Of a stretch of 64,000 bases of DNA, positions 1-9,185 are shown piece after piece. The notes under the pieces were generated by a model. That model was not told the DNA's origin, ran no database searches, and saw only the letters and a list, made by a program, of their open reading frames with translations. The translations under genes and the position numbers were made by a program. The stretch lies in assembly GCF_964021845.1 (NCBI RefSeq), contig NZ_CAXHZC010000003.1, positions 248,001 through 312,000 on the forward strand. The letters run 5' to 3'. This DNA is from Arcticibacterium sp964021845. Lineage in GTDB: Bacteria > Bacteroidota > Bacteroidia > Cytophagales > Spirosomataceae. Position 1 is the first letter of the stretch, and each line of letters opens with the position of its first letter.

Positions 1-2447
1 AAACCATCCGCCACAAAAGACGACACCAAAACATAACGCTCCTTATCGTAATGGTTAATGTTGTTTGGAGAGCTCTCAAAATTTACCGTCGCCAATGCTT
101 TCAAAGGAACCTGAGCACCGTTTCCTGCTAGCACGTAAATCTTGTCAAAAACGTCAAAGGTACTATTGGTAGCATTCTTCAATCCTACATTAATGGCATA
201 TTCATCTCCTGCTTCATCCCTATATTCTCCGATATTCAAACCGGCAATTGCCATTCTTACACTCTTGTCAATTTCAGAAGTTGGAATACCAAACATTCCT
301 GCCTTGTCTTTATTTATTTTGACACGGAGGTCCGTATTTATGACCGTAGACGGGTTGTTTATATAAATAGTACCTTCCGTTTCTTTATAGGCATTTTCTA
401 CTTTGATTGACAAATTCCTTAGCGAATCAATATTATCTCCAAAGACCCTAACCGCTAACGGAGCTGCTACTGGCGGACCTTGCTCAAACTCTTTTACGAT
501 GATTTTTGCCCCTGGGTAATCCACAAACTTCTCACGAAGCTCGTTTACCAAAACTGTCCTTTCTGGCACTTCGGTATCTTCTTGAAGCTGAACAAACAAC
601 TGAGCAAATTCAGAACTAGCACCTCCCCTTGGTAAGAGGTTATAATAAATTCTTGGATTGTCTTTACCTATGTTAGAAGCATAGTTTCTTACCAAAGGCT
701 CTTCTGAAAGTGTTTTTTCTACAAAACGATCGACCTTATCTGTTGTTTCTAAATTTGTTCCTACTGGTGTGGTGATATCTATAAGTAATTGTGGTTTTTC
801 AGACTTTGGAAAAACACTAATACCAATCACAGGAATTAAAGCTAAGCTTCCGCCAAAAATACAAACAGCAATTAATAGCGTAATGAGCGGTTTTGATAAA
901 GACCAATGAAGGATTTTACGATAGGAACCTTCAATTCCTTTTTTCATGTATTGTAAAACGATGTTTCCCTCTTCACTGCTGTGCCTTGGCATAATCATAC
1001 TTGCCAAAAATGGAACAATGGTAATAGAAACAAACAAAGACGCCAGTACTGTCGCGATTACAGCCATTGGCAAACTTCTTATAAATTCGCCAGATGCTTC
1101 TGGTAAAAATATTAAGGGTAAGAAAGCGAAAAGTAAGGTTGCTGTACAGCCAACTACCGCAAGTCCAATCTGTTTTGTGGCTAAAACGGCAGCTTCTTTC
1201 CTACTATAACCCTCTCTTAAAAATCTGGCAATGTTTTCAACGACCACAATGGAATCATCAACCACCAAACCTAGGGCAATCACCAAACCAACTACGGAAA
1301 GCTGGTTTATTCCAAAACCCATCAGGTCTAAGCCCGCCAAACCAATGGCTAGTGAAAGCGGAATGGAAACCATAACAATTAAAGCCGCTCTAAACCCTAG
1401 GGGAATTAGTGTAATCATTACTAAAAGAATAGCAATGATAAAGTCACGAGCTAAGCCTAGCAATCGTTTTGAAACGGAATCTGCTTGGTCAAAACTTGTT
1501 TCATAGGTCAAATTTGCTGGTAAGCCTTCTTCAAAACCTGAAATAATAGGTTCAACCTCCGCTTTGACATCAAAAATATTCGTATTGCTTTTTTGCGTAG
1601 CTGTAATAAAAACCGCTCTCTTTCCATTAAGTCTGGCTTTATAAGTTAGCTCCTCATAACCCATAGTCACCTCCGCAATATCTTTCAGGTAAGTCACCTG
1701 TGTACCCGAAGTACTTACAATGGTGTTCTCTATTTCTTCTAAAGACTTATAAGAACCCGAAGTTTTGACGTTCAGTCTTCTTTCGCCAATCTCAATAGAA
1801 CCAGCAGGTATATCAGCATTTTCAGACTGAATTAATCCCATTACTTGATTTATCGGGATTTTATACTGAGCCATTCTGTCGGTATTTAGGGCTATTTTTA
1901 CTTCCCTATTTGGGAAAGCATGAACCTCCGCTCCTTTTATGTCCTTTACTTTTTCTAAGGCTTCCTTTAATTCTTCTGCTTTTTCTTTCATCTCCTGATA
2001 AGGGGCCGTTTCCGACATCAGGGCGGACTGTAGAATATTGACAGATTCTGGCGTGTACTTAAAAACATCAAGACTGTATATGTCTTCAGGAAGCTTGCTT
2101 CTTATCGCGTTAAGTTCTCTCAGCGTTTCACCATATTTCTCGTCGTCATCCACGTAGTGCATAAACTCCACCGTAATATTAGCAACTCCATCTCCCGATA
2201 CTGAAACAATCTTTTTTACATCCTCCAATCCATTCAGCCGGTCTTCTATGGGGTCTACAATTAGCTTTTCCATATCCTGCGGACCTGTTCCTGGATAAAT
2301 AACCACCACCGTATTAAATGTTGCTTTTAAAACCGGGTCTTCCGCCTTAGGCATGGTTAATAATGAGCTAATGCCCAGGGCCACTATCATAACAAATATG
2401 ATAATGGTGAACTGATAATTTTTAACCGAAAACTCTGCTATCTTCAT
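1..2447 (-). CDS. RND efflux transporter permease, 3' end cut by window edge
   Basis: This is the inner-membrane proton-driven pump of a tripartite RND efflux system (AcrB/CzcA/MexB superfamily). I translated it from the minus strand: the ATG is at 2445-2447 and the reading frame stays open to base 1, giving about 815 residues of an expected 1000-1050, so the C-terminus lies outside the window. It starts MKIAEFSVKNYQFT, followed by a first transmembrane segment. The proton-relay motif GLVVDDSIVVVEN lies near residues 392-405, inside the hydrophobic TM4 region, and is typical of the family. The gene is 11 bp downstream of the adaptor gene, and the TolC-type outer-membrane gene comes before that, so all three parts are in one transcript. 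The substrate cannot be read from sequence. The motifs resemble the hydrophobe/amphiphile (HAE) type more than the heavy-metal type, but that is an inference. Confidence 0.95.
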   Translation of the reverse strand, partial: MKIAEFSVKNYQFTIIIFVMIVALGISSLLTMPKAEDPVLKATFNTVVVIYPGTGPQDMEKLIVDPIEDRLNGLEDVKKIVSVSGDGVANITVEFMHYVDDDEKYGETLRELNAIRSKLPEDIYSLDVFKYTPESVNILQSALMSETAPYQEMKEKAEELKEALEKVKDIKGAEVHAFPNREVKIALNTDRMAQYKIPINQVMGLIQSENADIPAGSIEIGERRLNVKTSGSYKSLEEIENTIVSTSGTQVTYLKDIAEVTMGYEELTYKARLNGKRAVFITATQKSNTNIFDVKAEVEPIISGFEEGLPANLTYETSFDQADSVSKRLLGLARDFIIAILLVMITLIPLGFRAALIVMVSIPLSLAIGLAGLDLMGFGINQLSVVGLVIALGLVVDDSIVVVENIARFLREGYSRKEAAVLATKQIGLAVVGCTATLLFAFLPLIFLPEASGEFIRSLPMAVIATVLASLFVSITIVPFLASMIMPRHSSEEGNIVLQYMKKGIEGSYRKILHWSLSKPLITLLIAVCIFGGSLALIPVIGISVFPKSEKPQLLIDITTPVGTNLETTDKVDRFVEKTLSEEPLVRNYASNIGKDNPRIYYNLLPRGGASSEFAQLFVQLQEDTEVPERTVLVNELREKFVDYPGAKIIVKEFEQGPPVAAPLAVRVFGDNIDSLRNLSIKVENAYKETEGTIYINNPSTVINTDLRVKINKDKAGMFGIPTSEIDKSVRMAIAGLNIGEYRDEAGDEYAINVGLKNATNSTFDVFDKIYVLAGNGAQVPLKALATVNFESSPNNINHYDKERYVLVSSFVADG

Positions 2448-2458
2448 ATTATTGACCT

Positions 2459-3496
2459 TTACAGGTTTACTACTTTGACTTTTTGACCTTCGCTTAAAAA
2501 GTTAGCCCCAAGGCTCACCACTTGGTCTGAAGAACTCAAACCACTTAAAACCTCCACTTTATTGTCCTTTATTCCGCCAATTATGATTTTTCTCCTTTCC
2601 ACAGATTGACCATTAAAGACAAAAACTGAAGCACTTTCATTTTCCGCTTCAATAAGCGTGGTAGCCGGAACCAACAAAACTTGCCTTTCTGACTTTGGTG
2701 TAATTTTAGATTTAGCCACAAAACCTGAGATTAGTTTTTTACCATTACTGTTTAGCGTGAGCTCAGCCTCATAGGTGCCCGTGCTTGGGTTTATTACCTG
2801 AGCTATTTCCGTAACGCTGGCAGGAAAAACCTCACCAGGGTATGCGTCAAGTGACACTTCCGCTTTATCACCAATCTTCAATTTGATTATATCCTTATCT
2901 GCCAAACCAACTTTTACATTAAAAGAAGAGCCGCCAGTTCCTAAAATAATGGCTGGTGCAAAAGGGGTAATAAGCTCTCCTTGTTCCGAAATTTTCATCA
3001 ATATTTTACCGGACTGAGGTGCATATATTCTTGATAATTTCTGGTTAAACTTGGCAGTTTGCATGGTTTCTTTCGCCAATGAAAAAGCCGTGGTGGCATC
3101 TTCTAAATTATTCTTTGTGGCTACTTCGTCTTCTAGCATTCCTTTGACACGGTTTACATCTCGCTCGGCTTTTTCTAAACCTAGTTTGGCTTGATTGACC
3201 GCAGCATCTATTTCAGACATATCAAGTTCGGCAAGTAATTGACCCGCCTTAACGTATTGTCCTTCTTTGACATACATCCGTTTTATCATTCCGCCTGTTT
3301 TGAAGGCTAGTTTTAATTCGGCTTTAGAAGAAAGCACGCCACTTGCCAAAATATCATCTTGAATAGTTTTTTGAATGGGGAAAACCGTACTTACGGACTC
3401 TAATTCTTCTGTTTGAACTGTTTCACCTTCTTCTTCCGTGCTTTTACAAGACCAAAGAAGTACTCCAATGGCAAACAAATAGCTGATTTTTTTCAT
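2459..3496 (-). CDS. RND efflux periplasmic adaptor (MFP/HlyD family) lipoprotein
   Basis: This is the periplasmic adaptor that links the RND pump to its outer-membrane channel. The 345-residue protein begins with a short lipoprotein signal ending in LLWSC, so the mature protein should be lipid-anchored at Cys17. The biotinyl-lipoyl-like half motif GGMIKRMYVKEGQYVKAGQ follows at about residues 68-86, then a helical hairpin at about 95-150, a second lipoyl half (IYAPQSGKIL), and a beta-barrel/membrane-proximal part ending near LSEGQKVKVV. The length is normal for the family. It sits 12 bp after the TolC-type gene and 11 bp before the permease gene, which fixes its partners. Confidence 0.95.
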   Translation of the reverse strand: MKKISYLFAIGVLLWSCKSTEEEGETVQTEELESVSTVFPIQKTIQDDILASGVLSSKAELKLAFKTGGMIKRMYVKEGQYVKAGQLLAELDMSEIDAAVNQAKLGLEKAERDVNRVKGMLEDEVATKNNLEDATTAFSLAKETMQTAKFNQKLSRIYAPQSGKILMKISEQGELITPFAPAIILGTGGSSFNVKVGLADKDIIKLKIGDKAEVSLDAYPGEVFPASVTEIAQVINPSTGTYEAELTLNSNGKKLISGFVAKSKITPKSERQVLLVPATTLIEAENESASVFVFNGQSVERRKIIIGGIKDNKVEVLSGLSSSDQVVSLGANFLSEGQKVKVVNL

Positions 3497-3508
3497 TGTA
3501 TTATAGAT

Positions 3509-4849
3509 TTATTGAGCACTAACTTTATCCAAAACCGACTTCTTTAACCAAATATCAAACTTGGCTAAAGAGGTTTTTTGGGCTGCTATCAAATTGTCGT
3601 TTTGAGCTTTTATGAGCTCTATATAAATGGCGTCTGCGTTTTTGTATTTTTTCTCCACTATTCCAAGAAGGGAAGCCGTGTTTTCTAAAGCCTTTTCTGA
3701 TGCTTCTAGTGTTTTCAAAGAAGCCCCATAATCAATATAGGCCTGGGCCACTTGCATTTTTATTTGCTGTTCGGCTTCTAGATATTTCACATCTAAAATT
3801 TTGCCTTGAATTTCAGTTTGCTGGATTTTGTGTTTCTTTTCGTTTCCATGGAAAATATCCCAATTTAAACCGACCTGACCTATAGCGTATGCTTGATTAC
3901 TAAAGGAATAACCGTAACCCTGAAAACCCGTGCTTCCACCAAAATAAAGGCTTGGAAGTTTAGCACTCTTTTCTTGTAGCTTAAGCACCGTATTATTTAC
4001 GTTCATTCCTGCTTTTAATTGACTGAACTCAGGTCTGTTTTGCAATGCGTCGCTCTGCAAAACTCCTATTTTCTTAGCAAGAGGCAGTTGTTTCAACAGC
4101 AAAGAATCAACTTCGACAGGAGTATCAAAAGGTTTATTAATCAAAAAATTGAAGTAGGCTTTTGCTTTGTCAATATTCTTTTGAGCATTTGCCAAATCTC
4201 CATCAAGCTTATTGATTTCGTATTCTGACGAATAAATAACATCCTTTAAGGCTAATTGATTTTTGACAAGTCGCTGATTGAAATCAAGGTATTGATTCAA
4301 AAATTCTCTAGAATTTTTATAAATATCAAAGGCTTCTAAGCTTTGCAAATATTGATAATAGGCCGCTTCAATATTATATTTTAACTCATATTCCAGCAAA
4401 TCCCTTTTTCCCTCTTCAGTTTGAACCAAGTCTCTTTGAAGCTGAATATTATACTTTATTTCAGGATTAAATAAAGGCAACTCAAATGTAAATTTCGTTT
4501 CATGAAAGTTGTTGGGTGCAAACTGAACATCCTGATTTTCCACTGTTGGAAAGTTTTCACTTTGCGTAAGCTGGTTAAGGGTTCCATAAACTGGGTTCAA
4601 CAAATCTCCGATTGGAAACTCAATACTCCTCCCTCCTGCTGCCAGTGTATAATTAGGGGCAAAAGTGATTTTTGGAAAAATATTAGACCTCGCTATGTCA
4701 ATTGCCTTCAGCGACTTTTCTATTTCTAACTTTTGTTGTTTCAATGCTAAGTTAGTGCCCAAACCCTCTTCAATATACGCGTCCAAAATTTGAGCATTTG
4801 TTTCTGTCAAAAAGGTGCAAAATACTGCTAGAAGAAAAAACCTTTTCAT
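3509..4849 (-). CDS. TolC-family outer-membrane efflux protein
   Basis: This is the outer-membrane exit duct of the tripartite pump. The 446-residue protein has a signal peptide (MKRFFLLAVFCTFLTETNAQ, cleavage after NAQ) and then the long amphipathic helical repeats of the outer-membrane efflux protein (OEP) family. Typical OEP elements include ALKQQKLEIEKSLKAIDIARSN near the N-terminus, the QNRPEFSQLKAGMN segment that opens the second repeat, and a strand with aromatic residues (GSTGFQGYGYSF) for the barrel. It lies 2 bp downstream of the thioesterase gene and 12 bp upstream of the adaptor gene, inside the TetR-led operon. Confidence 0.93.
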   Translation of the reverse strand: MKRFFLLAVFCTFLTETNAQILDAYIEEGLGTNLALKQQKLEIEKSLKAIDIARSNIFPKITFAPNYTLAAGGRSIEFPIGDLLNPVYGTLNQLTQSENFPTVENQDVQFAPNNFHETKFTFELPLFNPEIKYNIQLQRDLVQTEEGKRDLLEYELKYNIEAAYYQYLQSLEAFDIYKNSREFLNQYLDFNQRLVKNQLALKDVIYSSEYEINKLDGDLANAQKNIDKAKAYFNFLINKPFDTPVEVDSLLLKQLPLAKKIGVLQSDALQNRPEFSQLKAGMNVNNTVLKLQEKSAKLPSLYFGGSTGFQGYGYSFSNQAYAIGQVGLNWDIFHGNEKKHKIQQTEIQGKILDVKYLEAEQQIKMQVAQAYIDYGASLKTLEASEKALENTASLLGIVEKKYKNADAIYIELIKAQNDNLIAAQKTSLAKFDIWLKKSVLDKVSAQ

Positions 4850-4851
4850 AG

Positions 4852-5274
4852 CTATTTGATTACAGTTTTCAGCAGATTCGAACTGGCCTTTGCCAATAAT
4901 TTCCCTTCCTTATCAAATATTTGACATTCCACATGAGCAATTGTTTTACCTGCTCGCACCACTTCTGTCTCAATAGTAATTTCGTCACCGGTTTTAGCCG
5001 CTCTTAAGAAGTCAACGTTTAGATTAACTGCCACGAAAAAACCATCACGCCCTAGCGTATGTGTGGTCATTCCGATAACCTCATCAATAATTCCAGCCAA
5101 AACACCGCCATGGGCTATTCCTGCAGGATTAGCAAATTCTTCTCTTACCTTGTATGACATTTTTATCTTGCCTTCCTCTGCTGCTAAAAGAGTTCCATTT
5201 AACCATCTTCCATACGGGGATGGGCTTACATTTTTGGCTTCTTTGCCAATCATTTTTTTGAATTGTTCTATCAT
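4852..5274 (-). CDS. PaaI-type hotdog-fold thioesterase
   Basis: This 140-residue single-domain hotdog protein probably hydrolyses acyl-CoA or aryl-CoA thioesters in the cytoplasm. The PaaI/4HBT signature is clear: IAHGGVLAGIIDEVIG at about residues 53-68 carries the HGG turn and the acidic residue of the active-site helix, followed by the VNLNVDFLRAAKTGDEI strand pair. The length is standard. It is packed into the efflux operon with 2-bp gaps on both sides. This suggests either a role in handling the CoA esters or fatty acids that the pump exports or senses, or simple co-transcription. The substrate is unknown. Confidence 0.9.
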   Translation of the reverse strand: MIEQFKKMIGKEAKNVSPSPYGRWLNGTLLAAEEGKIKMSYKVREEFANPAGIAHGGVLAGIIDEVIGMTTHTLGRDGFFVAVNLNVDFLRAAKTGDEITIETEVVRAGKTIAHVECQIFDKEGKLLAKASSNLLKTVIK

Positions 5275-5276
5275 AA

Positions 5277-5627
5277 TTATTTACCTATTCTACCCAAGTG
5301 GGTGTCTTTAAAATCTGTTTCGTACTTCAAGCCATAACCAAATACTCTATCCAATGCCGAGTGAGAAAACAAAATAATTCCTGCTAGCGAAACCATTTCT
5401 AAGCCGTAGGTGAAGCCTATTATTATTATAAAAATTCCTAATGCCTTGTGATGAAAAAAGTTATAAAGCCATGCTCCTACCTTACTACCAAAAACATAAC
5501 CCAGCATGCTGAAGTCAGGAACTAAAATCAACGCAGGAAACCACCACCAGGCCAAAGAAAGTTTAGTAAAAAAGAAAATTCCTAAACCGAACTGAGCCAG
5601 CTCTTCTAAACTTATTACGTTTTTCAT
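5277..5627 (-). CDS. DUF4260 family membrane protein
   Basis: This 116-residue integral membrane protein has about four hydrophobic segments (around residues 8-24, 28-45, 60-75 and 78-95). The conserved C-terminal FKDTHLGRIGK motif and the preceding DRVFGYGLKY are characteristic of DUF4260, as I remember the family. No biochemical function is established. The start codon overlaps the stop of the upstream TetR gene by 4 bp, which indicates translational coupling, and the thioesterase gene follows after 2 bp. In many genomes such proteins accompany TetR regulators, so a link to the stimulus sensed by the regulator is possible but not shown. Confidence 0.85.
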   Translation of the reverse strand: MKNVISLEELAQFGLGIFFFTKLSLAWWWFPALILVPDFSMLGYVFGSKVGAWLYNFFHHKALGIFIIIIGFTYGLEMVSLAGIILFSHSALDRVFGYGLKYETDFKDTHLGRIGK

Positions 5628-6253
5628 TTCGCCTTCGTCATTTTTAGAGTGCTTACAAAAACCTTGTATGACTTCATCATTCTATCTAAGCTTCCCAACT
5701 CGTCATCTCCAAACATCTGGAGCCTTTTTCTGCATTTGAGTGTTACCAGACCATGCACAAAACTCCACACCATTAAAGAAGCGTCTTCAAGCTCGTAATC
5801 TCCTAAGTAGCCTTCTTTTTGACAATCTTCTACAAGAAATTTCAACATATCAAAAGCCTGCATCCCCTCATCCCATATTTCATCTGCTCCATCTAAGCAC
5901 TCCATAGGGGCCTCCATGACAAACATCAAATCATACATTTCGGGATTATTATAGGCGAAGGAAATATATCTTTTACCCATATCTTCTAGCCTATCAATAG
6001 CCTTTTCGGCAGGCTCAGGACTTACCAGGGCAACAATCAGGTTCTGAAAAGCGACTTGATGAAGGTGAAAAAGAAGGTCGTTTTTATCTTTAAAGTATAA
6101 ATAGATAGTACCTGGGCTATACTCTATTAAATCCGCAATATTCCTAATACTTGTCTTTTCAAAACCTTTCTCTAGAAACAGCTTTTTTGCGGCTTCCAAA
6201 ATTTTGGTTTTCATTTCTTCCTTTTCTCGTTCCTTTCTATCGGAGATGCCCAT
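5624..6253 (-). CDS. TetR/AcrR-family transcriptional regulator of the efflux operon
   Basis: This 209-residue TetR-type regulator is the first gene of the minus-strand efflux operon. The N-terminal helix-turn-helix is clear at about residues 17-62 (ILEAAKKLFLEKGFEKTSIRNIADL, then SPGTIYLYFKDKNDLL). The C-terminal part is a helical ligand-binding domain resembling TetR_C families, with several acidic residues and cysteines. It probably represses its own operon, as is usual for TetR regulators placed upstream of RND pumps. The gap upstream (6254-6392) holds inverted repeats suitable as operators. The start at the first ATG is supported by a charged N-terminal arm typical of the family. Confidence 0.93.
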   Translation of the reverse strand: MGISDRKEREKEEMKTKILEAAKKLFLEKGFEKTSIRNIADLIEYSPGTIYLYFKDKNDLLFHLHQVAFQNLIVALVSPEPAEKAIDRLEDMGKRYISFAYNNPEMYDLMFVMEAPMECLDGADEIWDEGMQAFDMLKFLVEDCQKEGYLGDYELEDASLMVWSFVHGLVTLKCRKRLQMFGDDELGSLDRMMKSYKVFVSTLKMTKAK

Positions 6254-6259
6254 CTAAAC

Positions 6260-6303
6260 AGTGTTGTTATAATTTACACTACAAATAAAATGAACAGCGT
6301 TCA
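6260..6303. promoter_or_regulatory. Candidate TetR operator region
   Basis: There are two inverted repeats in the divergent gap between the TetR gene and the DUF4153 gene. TGAACAGCGTTCA at 6291-6303 has 5-bp arms around a 3-nt centre, a shape common for TetR operators. A second pair, AGTGT at 6260-6264 and ACACT at 6276-6280, lies next to the TetR start codon. Binding is inferred from position and symmetry only. Confidence 0.5.
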
Positions 6304-6392
6304 CAAAACAAAGAGTGTTTTTAAGTTTCTGTAAAAATTACCCTCTCTCTTCAATAAACACCCTCTTTAAATAGTATTACCTTTAGTAAAAC

Positions 6393-8144
6393 ATGAATGT
6401 TAAAATGAAAAACCTTTTCAAATCCGAGAATATTGTTTCGCTGCTTAATAGAGCTTTTCAAACACATTTAAGGTTTCCATTTACATTAATTTGTGCTTTT
6501 GCAGTTTCCGTTTTATCAATAATTATGGCGGAAGCAACCGACAGTAACAATCCCACACTCATGAAGGGGCTCGTTACTTTTGCACTTGGTGTTCCACTTT
6601 TCTTTAGTATTGAAATATTTAATGAGCGACGTTCAGTTTCTAAATGGCTTAGCCTATTCGCTAGTCTTCTCTTTTTAGCCCTTTATTATTTTCTAAATGA
6701 CGTAAGGGCACCATTTGAAAATGAAAATCGATTTATAATCAGAACCCTTGTTCTTGGACTTGTCTTTCATTTGGCCGTTGCAGTTTCTCCATACCTAAAA
6801 AAGGGTCAGACCATCCAATTTTGGCATTATAACAAAACCCTCTTTATTGCTATTTTAACTGCCGCCCTATATTCAGCTACTATATTCGCTGGTTTAAGTT
6901 TGGCCCTACTCGCCCTTGATAAGCTGTTCGAATTGAACTTTGACTCCGACCTTTATTTATATCTCTGGTTTATCATCGCCTTTTACATCAATACCAATAT
7001 TTTCCTAAACTACATTCCAAAGCTTGATGAAATAGATAAAGAACGGTTCTTTCCTAAAGGTCTACAAACCTTTACCATCTACATTTTGCTGCCATTAGTT
7101 GCCATTTATCTACTTATACTAATTAGTTATCAGGCAAAAATTGTTTTCCAATGGTCCCTTCCAAAGGGTTGGGTAAGTAATTTGGTGCTAGCCAGTGGCG
7201 TTTTTGGCGTGCTTGCTTTCTTACTTCTTTATCCTATTCAAAACAAAAACACTTGGGTCAAAAAGTTTAACAAAGTGTTCTACTGGCTTATGCTACCCTT
7301 AGTGGCTCTGATGTTTGCGGCTATCTATGTTAGGCTAGATCAATATGGTTTTACAGAACCACGCTATTTCGTTTTAATTCTTGGTATCTGGCTTTTAGGA
7401 ATTTCATTGTATTTCATTATTAGTCAAAAAGACAACATAAAGCTTATACCTATCAGTCTTATGTTACTGGGACTCATTAGTGTTTATGGCCCAATCAGTT
7501 CCTTTAATGTTTCTTACATAAACCAAACTACAAGGTTAAACGACGTTTTAACAAAACACAGCCTCTTAGAAAATGGGAAGTTTGTCGAAAACAAAAAGCT
7601 TGATTTATCAGAAACAGAAACGGATAAAATATACGCTGCTATAGAGTACTTGTGTGAAAATAACCTCGAAAACTTTGAGCAATATTTAGACGCGACGCAG
7701 TACGAAGAGCTAACGAAAGCCCAAAAATATCAAAGAGCTTCTAAGATAGAAAAATGGCTTAGTCTTCCCCAAAAATCAAAGAAACATACACCTCTCATAA
7801 ATATATACCAAGACTTAAATGGCTTTCATAAAACGTATAATGCAGACTTCGCCATACCATTTTATCTCAATTCAAATAAGGTTCAAGGGAAAAGCGATAA
7901 GCACAACATTGCCTACCTCTTTAAAAAGAAATCTGACACTGAAATCCATTTTGAATTAAACGACGATATCTTTGACTTTAACCTAAAAGCTCTCCAATCT
8001 CCGGACTTTGAACAAACAGAAGAAAACCTAACTTTTAAAGAGGAATCAAATAATTGGAAGGTGACATTAGTTATTACGCAATACTATGAATTCAGTGACA
8101 AAGAAAGTAATATAGAAGGCAAGGTTTATCTAAAGAAGAATTAG
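6393..8144 (+). CDS. DUF4153 family polytopic membrane protein
   Basis: This 583-residue inner-membrane protein has about a dozen hydrophobic segments in the first 390 residues and a soluble, lysine- and glutamate-rich C-terminal domain of about 190 residues. The pattern and motifs such as FPFTLICAF near the N-terminus, the ALDKLFELNF segment and the central YILLPLVAIYLLIL helix match DUF4153, a family of unknown function common in Bacteroidota. The start at 6393 (MNVKMKNLF) or at the ATG five codons into the protein (MKNLF) are both possible. It is transcribed away from the TetR gene and is 71 bp upstream of gldB, so it may or may not share that transcript. Confidence 0.85.
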   Translation: MNVKMKNLFKSENIVSLLNRAFQTHLRFPFTLICAFAVSVLSIIMAEATDSNNPTLMKGLVTFALGVPLFFSIEIFNERRSVSKWLSLFASLLFLALYYFLNDVRAPFENENRFIIRTLVLGLVFHLAVAVSPYLKKGQTIQFWHYNKTLFIAILTAALYSATIFAGLSLALLALDKLFELNFDSDLYLYLWFIIAFYINTNIFLNYIPKLDEIDKERFFPKGLQTFTIYILLPLVAIYLLILISYQAKIVFQWSLPKGWVSNLVLASGVFGVLAFLLLYPIQNKNTWVKKFNKVFYWLMLPLVALMFAAIYVRLDQYGFTEPRYFVLILGIWLLGISLYFIISQKDNIKLIPISLMLLGLISVYGPISSFNVSYINQTTRLNDVLTKHSLLENGKFVENKKLDLSETETDKIYAAIEYLCENNLENFEQYLDATQYEELTKAQKYQRASKIEKWLSLPQKSKKHTPLINIYQDLNGFHKTYNADFAIPFYLNSNKVQGKSDKHNIAYLFKKKSDTEIHFELNDDIFDFNLKALQSPDFEQTEENLTFKEESNNWKVTLVITQYYEFSDKESNIEGKVYLKKN

Positions 8145-8182
8145 CTACTTAAAGCTCTTAAGCTTCTCAATAATAAATTTCA

Positions 8183-8190
8183 TAGCTTTG
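8183..8190 (+). promoter_or_regulatory. Possible Bacteroidota -7 box upstream of gldB
   Basis: TAGCTTTG matches the Bacteroidota -7 consensus TAnnTTTG exactly and ends 25 bp before the gldB ATG. No good -33 element (TTTG/TTG) is visible at the right distance, so the call is weak. Confidence 0.3.
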
Positions 8191-8215
8191 CCTCCTTGTA
8201 TTTAAAAGCATCATA

Positions 8216-9184
8216 ATGAAATATTTCCTCGGCATAATTCTTCTCGTTTTTGGTTTTACTTTGCAGTCCTGTTCTGAGACTAAGCAAGAAAACACCACTT
8301 TAGAAATTACTCGTTTTGACAAGGAGTTAATGTCTATTGAAACCAAAGAAGAACTTGTTTCTTTTCTTCAAGAAAACCCTTGGTATAGCAAAAGCTTATA
8401 TCGCGTCTTTCCGGATGACACGGCATTTATCAGTCACCTTTTTTATATCATAAGTCATCCAGGAACCCAGACCTTTTACAAACAAGTAGATAGTACTTAC
8501 GGTGATCTAGCTCCATTGAAAAAAGAGCTTTCTACCGCATTTGACAATATCAAAGAACACTATCCTTCTTTTGTTGCACCAAAAATTTACACCACTTTTA
8601 CAGGAATAGAAAACGACATTTACGTTTCCGATTCTGCTGTAATTATTTCTTTGGAATCTTTCCTTGGGCCTAAGGCCATGTACCGACCAGACCAGCCTAG
8701 CTATATTTTACGACGATACGACAGACCTTATATTGTTCCTACCATTGTTAGGTTACTTTCTGATACTTTCATAAAGTCGACACCGGAAGGTTCTATGCTT
8801 AATGACATGGTATATTTTGGTAAGTCATTTGAATTCACACAAACCATGCTTCCAGAAGCTGCCGACTCTCTTATTATCGGGATACCTGATAGTTCTCTAG
8901 TAGGAAACTGGTATGCTCAAGATCTTATTTGGGCACATTTCATCGATAAAAATTTACTTTTTGAGCAAAACCAAAAGGTGAAAGAAAAGTACTTAGGTGA
9001 ACGCCCTAAGGTTCCTGAAATTGGTTCAAGCTGCCCAGGACGAATAGGACAATGGCTAGGCTGGAGAATCATAGATAAGTTTCGAACGGAAAACCCTTCG
9101 GTAACGTTTAAACAGCTAATGGAAATGACTGACATTCAAGAAATTTTACGAATGTCAAAATATCGAGGCGAGGTAGAAGAATAA
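8216..9184 (+). CDS. gldB: Gliding motility lipoprotein GldB
   Basis: GldB is one of the lipoproteins needed for gliding and for the type IX secretion machinery in Bacteroidota. The 322-residue protein has a lipoprotein signal ending in LQSCS (Cys19), the early ITRFDKELMSI segment, and the C-terminal block PGRIGQWLGWRIIDKF followed by LMEMTDIQEILRMSKYRG, which closely follows the GldB family as I remember it (a conserved Gly-Trp motif followed by SKY). The length fits. It is the first gene of a tight operon, with the ABC exporter starting 1 bp after its stop. A second gliding gene, gldJ, lies about 50 kb away in this window, consistent with the scattered arrangement of gld genes. Confidence 0.88.
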   Translation: MKYFLGIILLVFGFTLQSCSETKQENTTLEITRFDKELMSIETKEELVSFLQENPWYSKSLYRVFPDDTAFISHLFYIISHPGTQTFYKQVDSTYGDLAPLKKELSTAFDNIKEHYPSFVAPKIYTTFTGIENDIYVSDSAVIISLESFLGPKAMYRPDQPSYILRRYDRPYIVPTIVRLLSDTFIKSTPEGSMLNDMVYFGKSFEFTQTMLPEAADSLIIGIPDSSLVGNWYAQDLIWAHFIDKNLLFEQNQKVKEKYLGERPKVPEIGSSCPGRIGQWLGWRIIDKFRTENPSVTFKQLMEMTDIQEILRMSKYRGEVEE

Positions 9185-9185
9185 A

